Shown: positions 15,535 to 24,880, counted from the first letter of the stretch. The stretch: 37,403 bases of DNA from an uncultured Oscillospiraceae bacterium (GCA_900548305.1 URJZ01000014.1:1-37403); one strand, 5' to 3'. Made by a program: numbers and translations. The notes: a model not told the origin generated them from the letters alone.

Positions 15535-16721
15535 TGAGTCATGTTGAATTCCCCGGTTTGGGTTGGAGTTTTGATATCAACTCAACCGCCTTTTCGATTG
15601 GATCTTTTGAAATTAAATGGTATGGATTGCTTATTGCAACCGGTTTTTTATTAGCGGTTATCTATGCAATGTTTATGTGTAAAAAAATGAATATCAACCG
15701 TAGCAGATTACTGGACATTATTATTGTGGGTTTAATTGCCGGTGTGATTGGCGCCCGCTTATATTATGTTATCTTTTATCCGGGCGATAAATTTATCAAA
15801 GACCCTATCAGCATCTTCTATATTCATGAAGGCGGATTAGGTATCTACGGTGGTATTATAGGTGCCTTATTGGTTGGAGGTCTATTTGCAAAATTCCGAA
15901 AACAAAATGTGTTTGCAGTGTTAGACGTCGGTGTTCTCGGTTTTTTGATTGGACAAGCAATCGGACGCTGGGGTAACTTTGTCAACCAAGAAGCATTTGG
16001 CGGTCCAACATCTATGCCTTGGGGTATGGTAAGTGAAAATACTCTGGCAGTTTGTCCTGATTCCCCTGTACATCCTTGTTTTTTCTATGAATCCATGTGG
16101 TGTGTTTTAGGATTCATTGTACTTCATATTTTTACTACAAAATTCCGTCAATACGATGGACAAACCTTTTTATTATATTTAATCTGGTACGGAACAGGAA
16201 GATTTTTTATCGAAGCATTGAGAACAGACAGTTTATATGTACCGTATCTTCCAATTAAAATATCCCAGCTGGTAGCTATTGTGACAATTTTGGCGGGAAT
16301 TGTTTTGCTTATTGTATTCCGCAATCGAAGAATTCTGGCTGGATGCGGTCTCAAGCAAGTGATGGCTGCGAATGTAGAACGGGTTGCTGCCATGAATCCC
16401 GTTTCTAAGTTTGAGGCTTCAGAGAAAAAAGATCACCATAAAAAAGAAACACATCATAAAGAGCATAAAGATTCGCATGATACAAAAAGAAAGCATGTTT
16501 CGGAAGCGGTAGAAGAGGAATCAACCGTGCAGGATCAAACACCTTCTATTCCCACAGCATCACAGGAAAATGTTTCTGGGGAAGAACATGCAGATAACGA
16601 AATTGAAGTGGACAATCAAGTCATTCATGAGATTATTGATAATCAACCTACGGAAGAAACAACCAAACAATTAGATGAAAAAGACAGCAAAGGAGCAAAT
16701 CAAAATGGCGACAATCATTAA
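15534..16721 (+). CDS. lgt: Prolipoprotein diacylglyceryl transferase with long charged tail
   Basis: Membrane enzyme that transfers diacylglycerol from phosphatidylglycerol to the lipobox cysteine of prolipoproteins, the first step of lipoprotein maturation; the binding protein at 8921 is a likely client. About seven membrane helices cover residues 20-285. The Lgt signature GRWGNFVNQEAFGG is at 144-157, with YIHEGGLGIYGG (H98) before it and FFIEALRTDSLY after. Ordinary Lgt proteins end near residue 280. This one continues to 395 with a hydrophilic tail, first His/Lys-rich (DHHKKETHHKEHKD), then acidic. The start overlaps the peptidase stop and the end overlaps folD by 17 bases. Confidence 0.96.
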   Translation: MSHVEFPGLGWSFDINSTAFSIGSFEIKWYGLLIATGFLLAVIYAMFMCKKMNINRSRLLDIIIVGLIAGVIGARLYYVIFYPGDKFIKDPISIFYIHEGGLGIYGGIIGALLVGGLFAKFRKQNVFAVLDVGVLGFLIGQAIGRWGNFVNQEAFGGPTSMPWGMVSENTLAVCPDSPVHPCFFYESMWCVLGFIVLHIFTTKFRQYDGQTFLLYLIWYGTGRFFIEALRTDSLYVPYLPIKISQLVAIVTILAGIVLLIVFRNRRILAGCGLKQVMAANVERVAAMNPVSKFEASEKKDHHKKETHHKEHKDSHDTKRKHVSEAVEEESTVQDQTPSIPTASQENVSGEEHADNEIEVDNQVIHEIIDNQPTEETTKQLDEKDSKGANQNGDNH

Positions 16722-17562
16722 TGGAAAAGAAGTATCTGCAAAGGTAAAAGAGCAAGTTGCGGAAGAAGTAAAACAACTAAAAGAAAAGGGGGTTCATCCC
16801 GGTTTGGCGGTTGTGATTGTTGGTGAAGATCCCGCTTCCAAAACATACGTAAAAAATAAAAAGCTGGCATGTCAGGCAGTTGGAATTCATTCGGAAGAAT
16901 ATGCGTTACCGGCAGAGACCACTCAAGAAGAATTAGTGGATTTGGTACACAAACTAAATGAAAAACAAGATATTGACGGTATTTTGGTACAGTCTCCATT
17001 ACCAAAGGGTTTGGATGAGCAATTGGTAATTGAAAATATCAATCCTGCAAAAGATGTGGATGCGTTTCATCCCGTAAACGTGGGACGTATTATGATTGGT
17101 GACTATAGCTTTTTACCATGTACTCCTGCAGGCGTTATTGAGCTGATTCATTCCACAGGTGTTTCTATCAAAGGAAAACGCTGCGTGGTTATTGGTAGAA
17201 GTAATATTGTGGGCAAACCAATGTCTATGCTTTTGCTGCATGAACATGGTACCGTTACCATATGCCATAGCCGTACTGAAAATTTAGCAGAAGTATGCAG
17301 TCAGGCAGACATTTTAGTAGCTGCGGTGGGAAAAGCAAAATTTGTGACCGCAGATATGGTAAAGGACGGAGCAGTCGTAATTGATGTGGGTATGAACCGT
17401 GATGAAAATGGAAAATTATGCGGCGACGTTGATTTTGATGCGGTAGAGAAAAAAGCATCTTTTATTACTCCTGTTCCGGGTGGTGTTGGTCCTATGACCA
17501 TTGCAATGTTGCTGAAAAATACAGTGACTGCTGCAAAACAAAGAGCAGATATTGCTCAGTAA
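16705..17562 (+). CDS. folD: Methylenetetrahydrofolate dehydrogenase/cyclohydrolase
   Basis: Bifunctional cytoplasmic enzyme interconverting methylene-, methenyl- and formyl-tetrahydrofolate, supplying one-carbon units for purines and formyl-methionine. The 285-residue product has the catalytic YVKNK motif (Y48, K52), QSPLPKGL, and the NADP-binding GRSNIVGKPMSMLL. It ends with the TPVPGGVGPMTIAMLL signature. The start at 16705 is set by AAAGGAG eight bases upstream and lies inside the end of lgt. In many Clostridia xseA, xseB and ispA follow folD; here dxs follows after 29 bases. Confidence 0.97.
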   Translation: MATIINGKEVSAKVKEQVAEEVKQLKEKGVHPGLAVVIVGEDPASKTYVKNKKLACQAVGIHSEEYALPAETTQEELVDLVHKLNEKQDIDGILVQSPLPKGLDEQLVIENINPAKDVDAFHPVNVGRIMIGDYSFLPCTPAGVIELIHSTGVSIKGKRCVVIGRSNIVGKPMSMLLLHEHGTVTICHSRTENLAEVCSQADILVAAVGKAKFVTADMVKDGAVVIDVGMNRDENGKLCGDVDFDAVEKKASFITPVPGGVGPMTIAMLLKNTVTAAKQRADIAQ

Positions 17563-17591
17563 AATTGAGATATATTAATGGGGTATGAAAC

Positions 17592-19466
17592 ATGGATTAC
17601 CTTTTAAAAATGATAAATTCTCCGGAAGATTTGCGCAAAATCCCAGTTCGTAAACTTCCCATGCTTTGTCATGAAATTCGTGAAAAAATAATAAGTGCTG
17701 TTTCGGACAACGGCGGTCATTTAGCTTCTAATCTTGGCGTAGTGGAACTTACGGTTGCACTTCATCGTGTATTTGATGTACCCAATGACGCGATTGTTTG
17801 GGATGTAGGACATCAATCTTATGCACATAAAATATTAACGGGAAGAAAAGACGAAATCGGTGGATTGAGAACCAAAGACGGCATTTCCGGTTATCCAAAG
17901 CGCAGTGAAAGTAAATATGATGCGTTTGATGTTGGTCATGCCAGTACTTCTATTTCTGCTGCTTTGGGTATTGCACAGTCAAAACGGCTGCATAAACGGG
18001 ATGATCATGTCATTGCAGTGATTGGGGATGGTGCATTAACAGGTGGTATGGCGTATGAAGGATTAAACAATGCGGGCAGATATACAAGAAACTGCTATAA
18101 GAATTTCATTGTTATTTTAAATGACAATAAAATGTCTATTTCTCGCAATGTAGGTTCTATGTCGCGCTATCTTACAAGTATTCGTACGGAGCCATCCTAT
18201 TTGCAGGCAAAAGGAAATGTAGAAAAAGCGCTGGATCATTTGCCTGTGATTGGCGCTCCTATGTACCGCGTTGTAAAAAAATCAAAGAAAATTGTAAAAC
18301 AAATGCTTTACAATACTACAATTTTTGAAGACATGGGCTTTGCTTACTACGGTCCGTTTGATGGTCATAATGTAGAAAATTTAATTCACGTACTGGAAAA
18401 TGCAAAACGTATGCATCAGCCTGTGCTGCTGCATATGGTTACCAATAAAGGAAAAGGATATGTATTTGCAGAAGAACGCCCGGATACATTCCATGGTGTT
18501 TCCAAATTCGATGTGGCAACAGGAGAAGGTTCTGCTGTTTCGGGGGAATCGTTTTCCAATACATTCGGAGAGCATATTTGTAAATTGGCAGAGGAAAATG
18601 ACCAAATTTGTGCTATTACTGCCGCAATGCAAACAGGTACGGCGTTGAATGAATTTGGTATTCGATTTCCCAAACGCTTTTTTGATGTGGGTATTGCAGA
18701 GGAACACGCCGTTTGTTTTGCAGGTGGTTTGGCAGCAGGCGGTTCTTTGCCTGTATTTGCAGTTTATTCTACATTTTTGCAGCGCGGGTATGACCAAATT
18801 ATTCATGACGTGGCAATTCAGAACGTAAAAGTGGTATTCGCCATAGATCGTGCGGGTATTGTAGGAGAAGATGGCGAAACACATCAAGGTGTATTTGATG
18901 TTGCTTTTTTGAATACGGTACCGAATTTAACTGTATATTCTCCTGCGTATTATGATGAACTGCGTATAGATTTGGATACAGCAGTGAAAGAATGTGACGG
19001 CGCGGTTGCAGTTCGCTATCCAAGAGGAAAAGAGTTATACAAACCGTTCGATTTTCAGATAACGGGAAATTCCTTTGACTGCTACGGAGATGAGTCTGTA
19101 GAACATGTGATTGTTACCTATGGACGCATTTTTTCCAATGCATGTCTTGCTTTGGAAGAATTAAAAAGTCGCGGAATATCTGTGCGTATTATTAAATTAA
19201 ACCGTATAAAGCCTGTTGATAAAGCTGCTGTTTTGGAGGCTGCAAAGGCAAAATATCTGTACTTTTTTGAAGAAGGAATTCAACAAGGCGGGTTGGCAGA
19301 ACACTTTTATTTTTTGCTGCATGATACTGAGTTTAAAGGGAGTTATCATGTAACCGCTATCGATAATCAATTTGTAAAACAAGCTACCATGAAAGAGGCG
19401 CATCAACTGTTGAAATTGGATAAAGACAGCATGGTAGAAACCATAGTATCGGAGTGCACATTGTGA
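17592..19466 (+). CDS. dxs: 1-deoxy-D-xylulose-5-phosphate synthase
   Basis: Thiamine-diphosphate enzyme condensing pyruvate and glyceraldehyde 3-phosphate, the entry step of the MEP isoprenoid pathway. At 624 residues it has the normal length. The TPP/Mg motif runs from GDG at 145-147 to NN at 159-160. LNDNKMSISRNVG and VTNKGKGY follow, and the catalytic glutamate lies in VGIAEEHAV. The C-terminal transketolase domain includes FEEGIQQGGLAEHF. GGGG lies 8 bases before the ATG. It overlaps tlyA by four bases (GTGA), implying coupled translation. Confidence 0.98.
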   Translation: MDYLLKMINSPEDLRKIPVRKLPMLCHEIREKIISAVSDNGGHLASNLGVVELTVALHRVFDVPNDAIVWDVGHQSYAHKILTGRKDEIGGLRTKDGISGYPKRSESKYDAFDVGHASTSISAALGIAQSKRLHKRDDHVIAVIGDGALTGGMAYEGLNNAGRYTRNCYKNFIVILNDNKMSISRNVGSMSRYLTSIRTEPSYLQAKGNVEKALDHLPVIGAPMYRVVKKSKKIVKQMLYNTTIFEDMGFAYYGPFDGHNVENLIHVLENAKRMHQPVLLHMVTNKGKGYVFAEERPDTFHGVSKFDVATGEGSAVSGESFSNTFGEHICKLAEENDQICAITAAMQTGTALNEFGIRFPKRFFDVGIAEEHAVCFAGGLAAGGSLPVFAVYSTFLQRGYDQIIHDVAIQNVKVVFAIDRAGIVGEDGETHQGVFDVAFLNTVPNLTVYSPAYYDELRIDLDTAVKECDGAVAVRYPRGKELYKPFDFQITGNSFDCYGDESVEHVIVTYGRIFSNACLALEELKSRGISVRIIKLNRIKPVDKAAVLEAAKAKYLYFFEEGIQQGGLAEHFYFLLHDTEFKGSYHVTAIDNQFVKQATMKEAHQLLKLDKDSMVETIVSECTL

Positions 19467-20281
19467 GTGAGAAAAAACGCTTAGATTGTTTATTATTTGA
19501 CATGGGTTTGGCTGAAAGCAGAGAAAAAGCCAAAACCTTAATCATGATGGGACAAGTATATGTAGATAATCAAAAATCCGATAAACCTGGAACACCTGTC
19601 CCAGAAGATGCAAAAATTGAAGTGCGCGGCGGCGGATTGCCTTATGTCAGCCGCGGTGGATTAAAACTGGAAAAAGCCATGCATACCTTTGATGTTTCAT
19701 TGAAAGATAAAATTTGTATGGATATTGGTGCTTCCACAGGCGGATTTACCGATTGCATGTTGCAAAACGGCGCAAAAAAGGTATATTCTATTGACGTAGG
19801 CTACGGACAGCTTGCGTGGAAATTAAGGACAAATCCGAATGTAGTAAATTTAGAACGCACCAATGTACGCTATATCACTAGGGAGCAAGTACCTGATGAT
19901 ATCGACTTTGCCAGTGTGGATGTTTCTTTTATCTCTTTGGCATTAGTTTTGCCTGTTGCTTACCAATTTCTGACCGAACAGGGCGAAATGGTGTGCTTAA
20001 TCAAACCGCAGTTTGAAGCAGGAAAAGAAAAAGTAGGAAAAAAGGGCGTAGTACGTGACCATGCCGTGCATGAAGAGGTTATTGAAAAAATTCGCAATTT
20101 TGTTTTGAAACAGGGATTTTCTGTCATTGATATTACCTTTTCTCCTGTGAAAGGCCCTGAGGGAAATATTGAATATTTAATTTATATTCGCAAATCTGAG
20201 CATCCTGAAGATATGTCTCATATGGATATTTCATCCTTGGTTGCACAATCACATCAGCAATTAAATGGCGGTGAATCATAA
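19463..20281 (+). CDS. tlyA: TlyA-family rRNA methyltransferase (S4 plus FtsJ domains)
   Basis: A 272-residue member of the TlyA/hemolysin A family, in characterised cases a 2'-O-methyltransferase of ribosomal RNA. The N-terminal S4 RNA-binding domain (residues about 4-65) contains LAESREKAKTLIMMGQVYVD. The FtsJ-like domain has the SAM motif DIGASTGGFTD and then SIDVGYGQLAWKLR, with SVDVSFISL and LIKPQFEAG downstream. The start is taken as the GTG at 19463: GGAG lies 8 bases upstream and GTGA overlaps the dxs stop. A GTG at 19454 is less likely because it overlaps that ribosome binding site. The stop overlaps the nadK ATG. Confidence 0.93.
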   Translation: MSEKKRLDCLLFDMGLAESREKAKTLIMMGQVYVDNQKSDKPGTPVPEDAKIEVRGGGLPYVSRGGLKLEKAMHTFDVSLKDKICMDIGASTGGFTDCMLQNGAKKVYSIDVGYGQLAWKLRTNPNVVNLERTNVRYITREQVPDDIDFASVDVSFISLALVLPVAYQFLTEQGEMVCLIKPQFEAGKEKVGKKGVVRDHAVHEEVIEKIRNFVLKQGFSVIDITFSPVKGPEGNIEYLIYIRKSEHPEDMSHMDISSLVAQSHQQLNGGES

Positions 20282-21162
20282 TGAAATTTGCAGTTATCCC
20301 AAATTTGAGTAAAAAAGATGCTCGCAAATATACTTTGCAAAGCATTGAAATTTTACATCGTCTTGGTGCTGAACTTTTCATGCATGATGAGATGAAGCGG
20401 GAATTTGAACATCAGCCGGTTACTTTTTATCAGGAAATTGAGGAATTAATGGAACACTGTGATATTGTTATCGCCATTGGTGGAGACGGTACAATTATAC
20501 ATGCTTCCAAATATGCTTCAGCTTCCAACAAACCTGTACTTGGTATTAATGTTGGTCGTCTCGGTTATGTTGCCGGACTGGAGACCAATGAATTGTGTAG
20601 TTTAGAACGTTTGATGGTAGGAGACTATACAGTGGAAGAACGTATGATGCTTGAAGTTTCTTTTTATCAAAATGGTCAAAAACAAACGTATCAAGTTTTA
20701 AATGATGCAATTGTCGCACGAGGTTCTTTATCCCGCATTTTAGATTTAACAGTTTCTTATCAGCATGAAACCGTTTGCCAATATCGAGCTGATGGGTTGA
20801 TTGTCAGCACACCTACAGGCTCTACTGCTTATTCCTTTTCAGCAGGCGGTCCTGTGATGGATCCTACAATGGAAGGTATTCTGCTAACTCCCATATGTCC
20901 CCATTCCATATTTGGACGTACTGTTGTATTTGGTGCGGATACAGAGTTGTTTATATCGGCAACATCTCAGTATAACAGCGATATGATTTTAACCCTGGAC
21001 GGAGACTGTGTGGCTCATATGGAAGAAAATGAAGTAATACAAATCAAACGTTCTTCACTGACTACAAAGCTGATTAAATTAAAACATCGCAATTTTTATG
21101 AAGTCGCCAGAGAAAAGCTTGGTGAAAGGAGTACTTCTAATGAAAGCGAAACGTCATGCTAA
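20281..21162 (+). CDS. nadK: NAD kinase
   Basis: Phosphorylates NAD to NADP in the cytoplasm, supplying NADPH-dependent steps such as the glutamate dehydrogenase encoded nearby. The 293-residue protein has the catalytic GGDGT motif at 67-71, then NVGRLGYVAG, the LNDAIVARG substrate loop and the TPTGSTAYSFSAGGP motif. The hydrophilic C-terminus (residues about 275-293) is the part that overlaps the argR start by 23 bases. The start ATG overlaps the tlyA stop (TAATG). Confidence 0.97.
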   Translation: MKFAVIPNLSKKDARKYTLQSIEILHRLGAELFMHDEMKREFEHQPVTFYQEIEELMEHCDIVIAIGGDGTIIHASKYASASNKPVLGINVGRLGYVAGLETNELCSLERLMVGDYTVEERMMLEVSFYQNGQKQTYQVLNDAIVARGSLSRILDLTVSYQHETVCQYRADGLIVSTPTGSTAYSFSAGGPVMDPTMEGILLTPICPHSIFGRTVVFGADTELFISATSQYNSDMILTLDGDCVAHMEENEVIQIKRSSLTTKLIKLKHRNFYEVAREKLGERSTSNESETSC

Positions 21163-21592
21163 ATTGCTGGAATTGATTCATAACAATGATATTTATACAC
21201 AGGAAGATTTAATGCGACATCTGCAGTCAGCAGGATTTGACGTAACACAGGCAACCGTTTCCAGAGATATTAAAGAATTGCGTCTTATAAAAATGCTTTC
21301 CGGAAATGGAAAGTACAAGTATTCTACGGGAAAAGAACCAACAAGACCAACACCACCAAAATTTGACTCATTATTTGCAGATGCTATCGAGTCCATTGAA
21401 CCTGCAATGAACATGATTGCAGTAAAATGTATGCCGGGTATGGCACAGGCAATTTGTGTTGCCTTGGAGGCAATGTATTTGTCAGGTATTGTAGGTACGT
21501 TAGCCGGAGATGATACCATTTTTATTTTATGTAAAGATATTGTAGCAGCCAATGAAACAACCGTTCAATTAAAGAATATTATGCGTGGGTAG
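21140..21592 (+). CDS. argR: Arginine repressor ArgR/AhrC
   Basis: Hexameric arginine-responsive transcription regulator, 150 residues, the family's usual length. The N-terminal winged helix-turn-helix includes TQEDLMRHLQSAG and the recognition segment ATVSRDIKELRL. The C-terminal oligomerisation and arginine-binding domain has GMAQAICVALEAM and GTLAGDDTIFILC, whose Asp pair contacts arginine. The ATG at 21140 has AAAGGAG seven bases upstream and overlaps nadK by 23 bases. The longer reading from 21098 lies entirely in nadK and is rejected. Its place beside recN is the normal Firmicutes arrangement; arginine genes are not in this window. Confidence 0.97.
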   Translation: MKAKRHAKLLELIHNNDIYTQEDLMRHLQSAGFDVTQATVSRDIKELRLIKMLSGNGKYKYSTGKEPTRPTPPKFDSLFADAIESIEPAMNMIAVKCMPGMAQAICVALEAMYLSGIVGTLAGDDTIFILCKDIVAANETTVQLKNIMRG

Positions 21593-21601
21593 GTGAATGC
21601 T

Positions 21602-23281
21602 GTGCTTTCACAATTATATATTGAAAATGTTGCAGTCATTGAAAAAGCAACCATCGAATTCCATAAAGGATTTAATATCTTAACAGGTGAAACCGGCGCC
21701 GGAAAATCCATTATTATTGATTCCATGCATGGTATTTTGGGAGAACGCACATCCAAAGATATGATTCGAAATGGAGCAGGGGCAGCTTTTGTCAGTGGGT
21801 TGTTCACCGACTTAACGGAACAAACAATCAGTAAGTTAAGGGAACTGGGGTTTGAACCGGAAGAGGATGGTTCTGTTTTGGTACAACGAACCATTCAGGT
21901 AGAAGGGAAAAGTACTTGCAGAATTAATGGACGCCCTGCTACCGTTTCTGCTTTAAAAGAACTGGGAAAAACATTAATGAATATTCATGGTCAACATGAA
22001 AGTTATCATTTGCTTTCTCCTGAACTTCACATTCATTATATTGATGAATCGGGTGATTTAAACACATTGGTAAAGGAATACCGTAGTGTGTATCAGCAGT
22101 TAAAACAGATTCAGTCTGAAATAGGGGCACATGCAACCGGCGAAGCGGAAAAGCTGCGCCATATCGATTTGCTGACGTATCAAATTGAAGAATTGGAACA
22201 AGCTAATTTGCGTGAAAATGAAAAAGAGCAACTAATGGAGCGCAAAACTGCCATGATGCACGCTGAGAAAATTGCCTCAGCCATTACTGCGGCAAAAGCT
22301 GCTCTTGACGGAGATGAATCATTCGATGGTGTTTTGTCTACACTGACTGCAATCACCGCTTCTTTACAGGATTCAGAGCAATATCTGCCTACGTTAAATC
22401 CAATCATCCAAAAATTATACGAATTATCTTATGGGTTGGAAGATGTCAGCGAAGCTTTACGGGAGCAAGAATCTCAAATTGAATTTGATTCATCCGAACT
22501 GCTTGAAATCGAAACTCGTTTGGATTTACTATACCGCTTGTCCATTAAGTACGGACAAACGACAGAGGAAATGTTAGCGTTTTTGGAAAAATGCAGACAA
22601 GAATTAAATCAAATCAATCATTCCGAAGAAACATTAATTCAATTAAACGAAACGTATGAAATCTTAAAGGAAGAAGCAATTCAGTTAGCAAGAAAGTTGT
22701 CTGACAAACGTAAAAAAACAGCCGAACAATTTACAAAGAAAGTGAAGCATGAATTACAGTTTTTAAATATGCCAGGTATTGAATTTCAGGTGGAGCAAGA
22801 GAGAGTTCCTCTCAATAGTAATGGCTGTGATAAGATTCAATTTTTGATTTCAGTCAATCCGGGAGAGCCCGCCAAACCAATTGCCAAGATAGCATCCGGA
22901 GGCGAATTATCCCGTATTATGCTGGCTATACAAACCGTACTGTCTGCCCATGATGATTTGGGCACTATGATTTTTGATGAAGTTGATACAGGTATCAGCG
23001 GCAGCGCTGCTCAAAAAGTAGGTTTAAAATTACACGAAGTATCCAAATATGCTCAGGTGATTTGTATTACCCATCTGGCGCAAATTGCTTGTTTGGCCGA
23101 TTATCATCTTCTGATTCAAAAGCAGGTTACAGAAAATAAAACCTATACGCAGGTAATACCATTGAGTAAGGATGGACAAACAAAGGAAATTGCTCGTATG
23201 ATTGGCGGGCAGGCAATTACACCACTATTGCTGCAGAACGCACAAGAGATGATTGACTCTGCCAAACAACTGAAAGTGTAA
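21602..23281 (+). CDS. recN: DNA repair protein RecN
   Basis: SMC-like ATPase that gathers broken DNA ends during double-strand break repair. The product has 559 residues from the preferred start. Walker A is GETGAGKS at 29-36. A long coiled-coil-like middle (about 160-370) is rich in Glu, Gln and Leu. The C-terminal half carries the ABC signature SGGELSRIMLA, Walker B MIFDEVDTGISG and the ICITHLAQIA switch. I favour GTG at 21602 because AGGTGA lies five bases upstream and homologues start with a similar short segment. GTG at 21593, touching the argR stop, is the alternative. Probably the last gene of the long run. Confidence 0.95.
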   Translation: MLSQLYIENVAVIEKATIEFHKGFNILTGETGAGKSIIIDSMHGILGERTSKDMIRNGAGAAFVSGLFTDLTEQTISKLRELGFEPEEDGSVLVQRTIQVEGKSTCRINGRPATVSALKELGKTLMNIHGQHESYHLLSPELHIHYIDESGDLNTLVKEYRSVYQQLKQIQSEIGAHATGEAEKLRHIDLLTYQIEELEQANLRENEKEQLMERKTAMMHAEKIASAITAAKAALDGDESFDGVLSTLTAITASLQDSEQYLPTLNPIIQKLYELSYGLEDVSEALREQESQIEFDSSELLEIETRLDLLYRLSIKYGQTTEEMLAFLEKCRQELNQINHSEETLIQLNETYEILKEEAIQLARKLSDKRKKTAEQFTKKVKHELQFLNMPGIEFQVEQERVPLNSNGCDKIQFLISVNPGEPAKPIAKIASGGELSRIMLAIQTVLSAHDDLGTMIFDEVDTGISGSAAQKVGLKLHEVSKYAQVICITHLAQIACLADYHLLIQKQVTENKTYTQVIPLSKDGQTKEIARMIGGQAITPLLLQNAQEMIDSAKQLKV

Positions 23282-23303
23282 GCAATTTATTCGGTAGCTT
23301 GAC

Positions 23304-23332
23304 TTGACAATATAAATATGTTTCATTATAAT
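23304..23332 (+). promoter_or_regulatory. Consensus sigma-A promoter of tyrS
   Basis: TTGACA (23304-23309), a 17-base spacer and TATAAT (23327-23332): a perfect consensus promoter just upstream of the T-box leader. Confidence 0.93.
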
Positions 23333-23339
23333 ATTTTAT

Positions 23340-23597
23340 TAATAGCATTGATGGAAAAGAGTAAGATTACTGCTACTGGTACAGAGAATTTGCGGTTGGT
23401 GCGAGCAAATACAGGGGTAGTCTGAACATACATTCCTGAGCTGCTGTCCTGAACTTATATCAATAGGGACATGCCGTGTTTGCACGTTACAGCTAAGGTA
23501 TATTTTATACCTGTAAGGCCATGCTTGTGAGAGTATGGTAAACTGAGGTGGTACCGCGATTGATTCGCCCTCTGCATAATTTGCAGGGGGCTTTTTT
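23340..23597 (+). ncRNA. T-box leader (tyrosine specific) of tyrS
   Basis: A tRNA-sensing leader that lets transcription continue when uncharged tRNA-Tyr binds. The conserved T-box TGAGGTGGTACCGCG is at 23544-23558; its TGGT (23549-23552) can pair with an ACCA tRNA end, as expected for a tRNA with A73. In stem I, GAACA is followed by TAC (23429-23431), a tyrosine codon in the position of the specifier, then A. The terminator hairpin follows. The specifier agrees with the tyrS gene downstream. Confidence 0.93.
23567..23597 (+). terminator. T-box-controlled terminator
   Basis: GCCCTCTGCA (23567-23576) pairs with TGCAGGGGGC (23582-23591, one G-U) and is followed by six T. The 5' arm lies just after the T-box, so antiterminator and terminator compete. 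Confidence 0.93.
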
Positions 23598-23642
23598 ATA
23601 TCCCTGCAAAAGACGTCATAAATGATAATTTAGGAGGTTATT

Positions 23643-24869
23643 ATGGGAGTTTTTGATCAACTACAGGAAAGAGGCTTAATTGCCCAAACAACAAATGAAG
23701 AAAAAATTAAAGAATTGCTGAACAATGATAAAGTAACGTTTTACATTGGTTTTGACCCTACCGCAGACAGTCTGCATGTAGGTCATTTTGTACAAATCAT
23801 GGTCATGTCTCACTTGCAAAAAGCGGGGCATACTCCAATTGCGCTGTTTGGCGGAGGAACCGGCATGGTGGGGGATCCATCAGGAAAAACCGAAATGCGT
23901 AAAATGCTGACAAAGGAAGAGATTTCTCATAATATCAGTTGTTTTCAAAAGCAGATGTCACGCTTGATTGATTTTTCAGATGGAAAAGCAATTATGGCAA
24001 ACAATGCAGACTGGCTGTTGAATTTAAACTATATTCAATTTTTGCGTGAAGTCGGTGTTCATTTTTCCGTGAACAGGATGCTGTCTTTTGAATGCTATAA
24101 ACAACGTTTAGAAAGAGGGCTTTCTTTCTTTGAACTAAACTATATGCTTATGCAAAGCTATGACTTTTTGGAATTAAATCGCAGATACAACTGCGTTATG
24201 CAATTGGGCGGAGATGACCAATGGAGCAACATCATAGGCGGTGTGGAACTGGTACGTCGTTCTGACCAAAAAGAAGTATATGGAATGACCTTTACACTGT
24301 TGACCACAAGTGAAGGAAAAAAGATGGGCAAGACAGAAAAAGGCGCTGTTTGGCTCAATCCTGAAAAAACCAGTCCGTTTGATTTCTATCAATATTGGAG
24401 AAATGTAGATGACGCTGATGTCATCAAATGTTTGAAAATTCTTACTTTCTTGCCAATGGAACAAATCAATGAATATGCAAAAAAAGAAGGCAGTGAATTA
24501 AATGCTGTAAAAGAAGTACTTGCATATGAAGTTACAAAATTGATTCATGGAGAGGAAGAAGCAGCAAAGGCACAAGAAGGCGCTCGTGCTTTGTTTGGTT
24601 CCGGTGCAAATACAGATAATATGCCTTCTACTACTTTAACTGCTTCTGACTTTGCAGATGGTCAATTGGGCATTTTGGATATGCTTATGAAAGCGAATTT
24701 AGCTCCTTCCAAGAAAGAAGGTCGTCGCTTGGTAGAACAAGGAGGAATTTCTGTCAATGATGTAAAAATTACCAACCCTACAGAACAATTTACGGCAGAA
24801 AACTTTAAAGACGGCTTTATCATTGTGAAAAAGGGTAAAAAAGTATTCCATAAAATTGTGTTGTCATAA
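23643..24869 (+). CDS. tyrS: Tyrosyl-tRNA synthetase
   Basis: Charges tRNA-Tyr with tyrosine in the cytoplasm. The 408-residue protein is a class I synthetase. The HIGH motif appears as HVGH at 45-48 within GFDPTADSLHVGHF, and tyrosine-pocket residues lie in YMLMQSYDFLEL and LGGDDQWSNI. The KMSKS motif is KMGKT. The C-terminal S4-like RNA-binding domain contains RRLVEQGGISVND. The variant KMGKT is common in bacterial TyrRS of the TyrZ-like or TyrS2 type. AGGAGG lies before the ATG. It is controlled by the T-box leader directly upstream and followed by a strong terminator. Confidence 0.98.
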   Translation: MGVFDQLQERGLIAQTTNEEKIKELLNNDKVTFYIGFDPTADSLHVGHFVQIMVMSHLQKAGHTPIALFGGGTGMVGDPSGKTEMRKMLTKEEISHNISCFQKQMSRLIDFSDGKAIMANNADWLLNLNYIQFLREVGVHFSVNRMLSFECYKQRLERGLSFFELNYMLMQSYDFLELNRRYNCVMQLGGDDQWSNIIGGVELVRRSDQKEVYGMTFTLLTTSEGKKMGKTEKGAVWLNPEKTSPFDFYQYWRNVDDADVIKCLKILTFLPMEQINEYAKKEGSELNAVKEVLAYEVTKLIHGEEEAAKAQEGARALFGSGANTDNMPSTTLTASDFADGQLGILDMLMKANLAPSKKEGRRLVEQGGISVNDVKITNPTEQFTAENFKDGFIIVKKGKKVFHKIVLS

Positions 24870-24880
24870 AAGAAGCTGTA

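Noticed and set aside
18381..18887. Long minus-strand open frame of 168 residues inside dxs
   Set aside because: It is the antisense of conserved dxs codons and its translation is Cys/Phe/Asn-rich without family resemblance.
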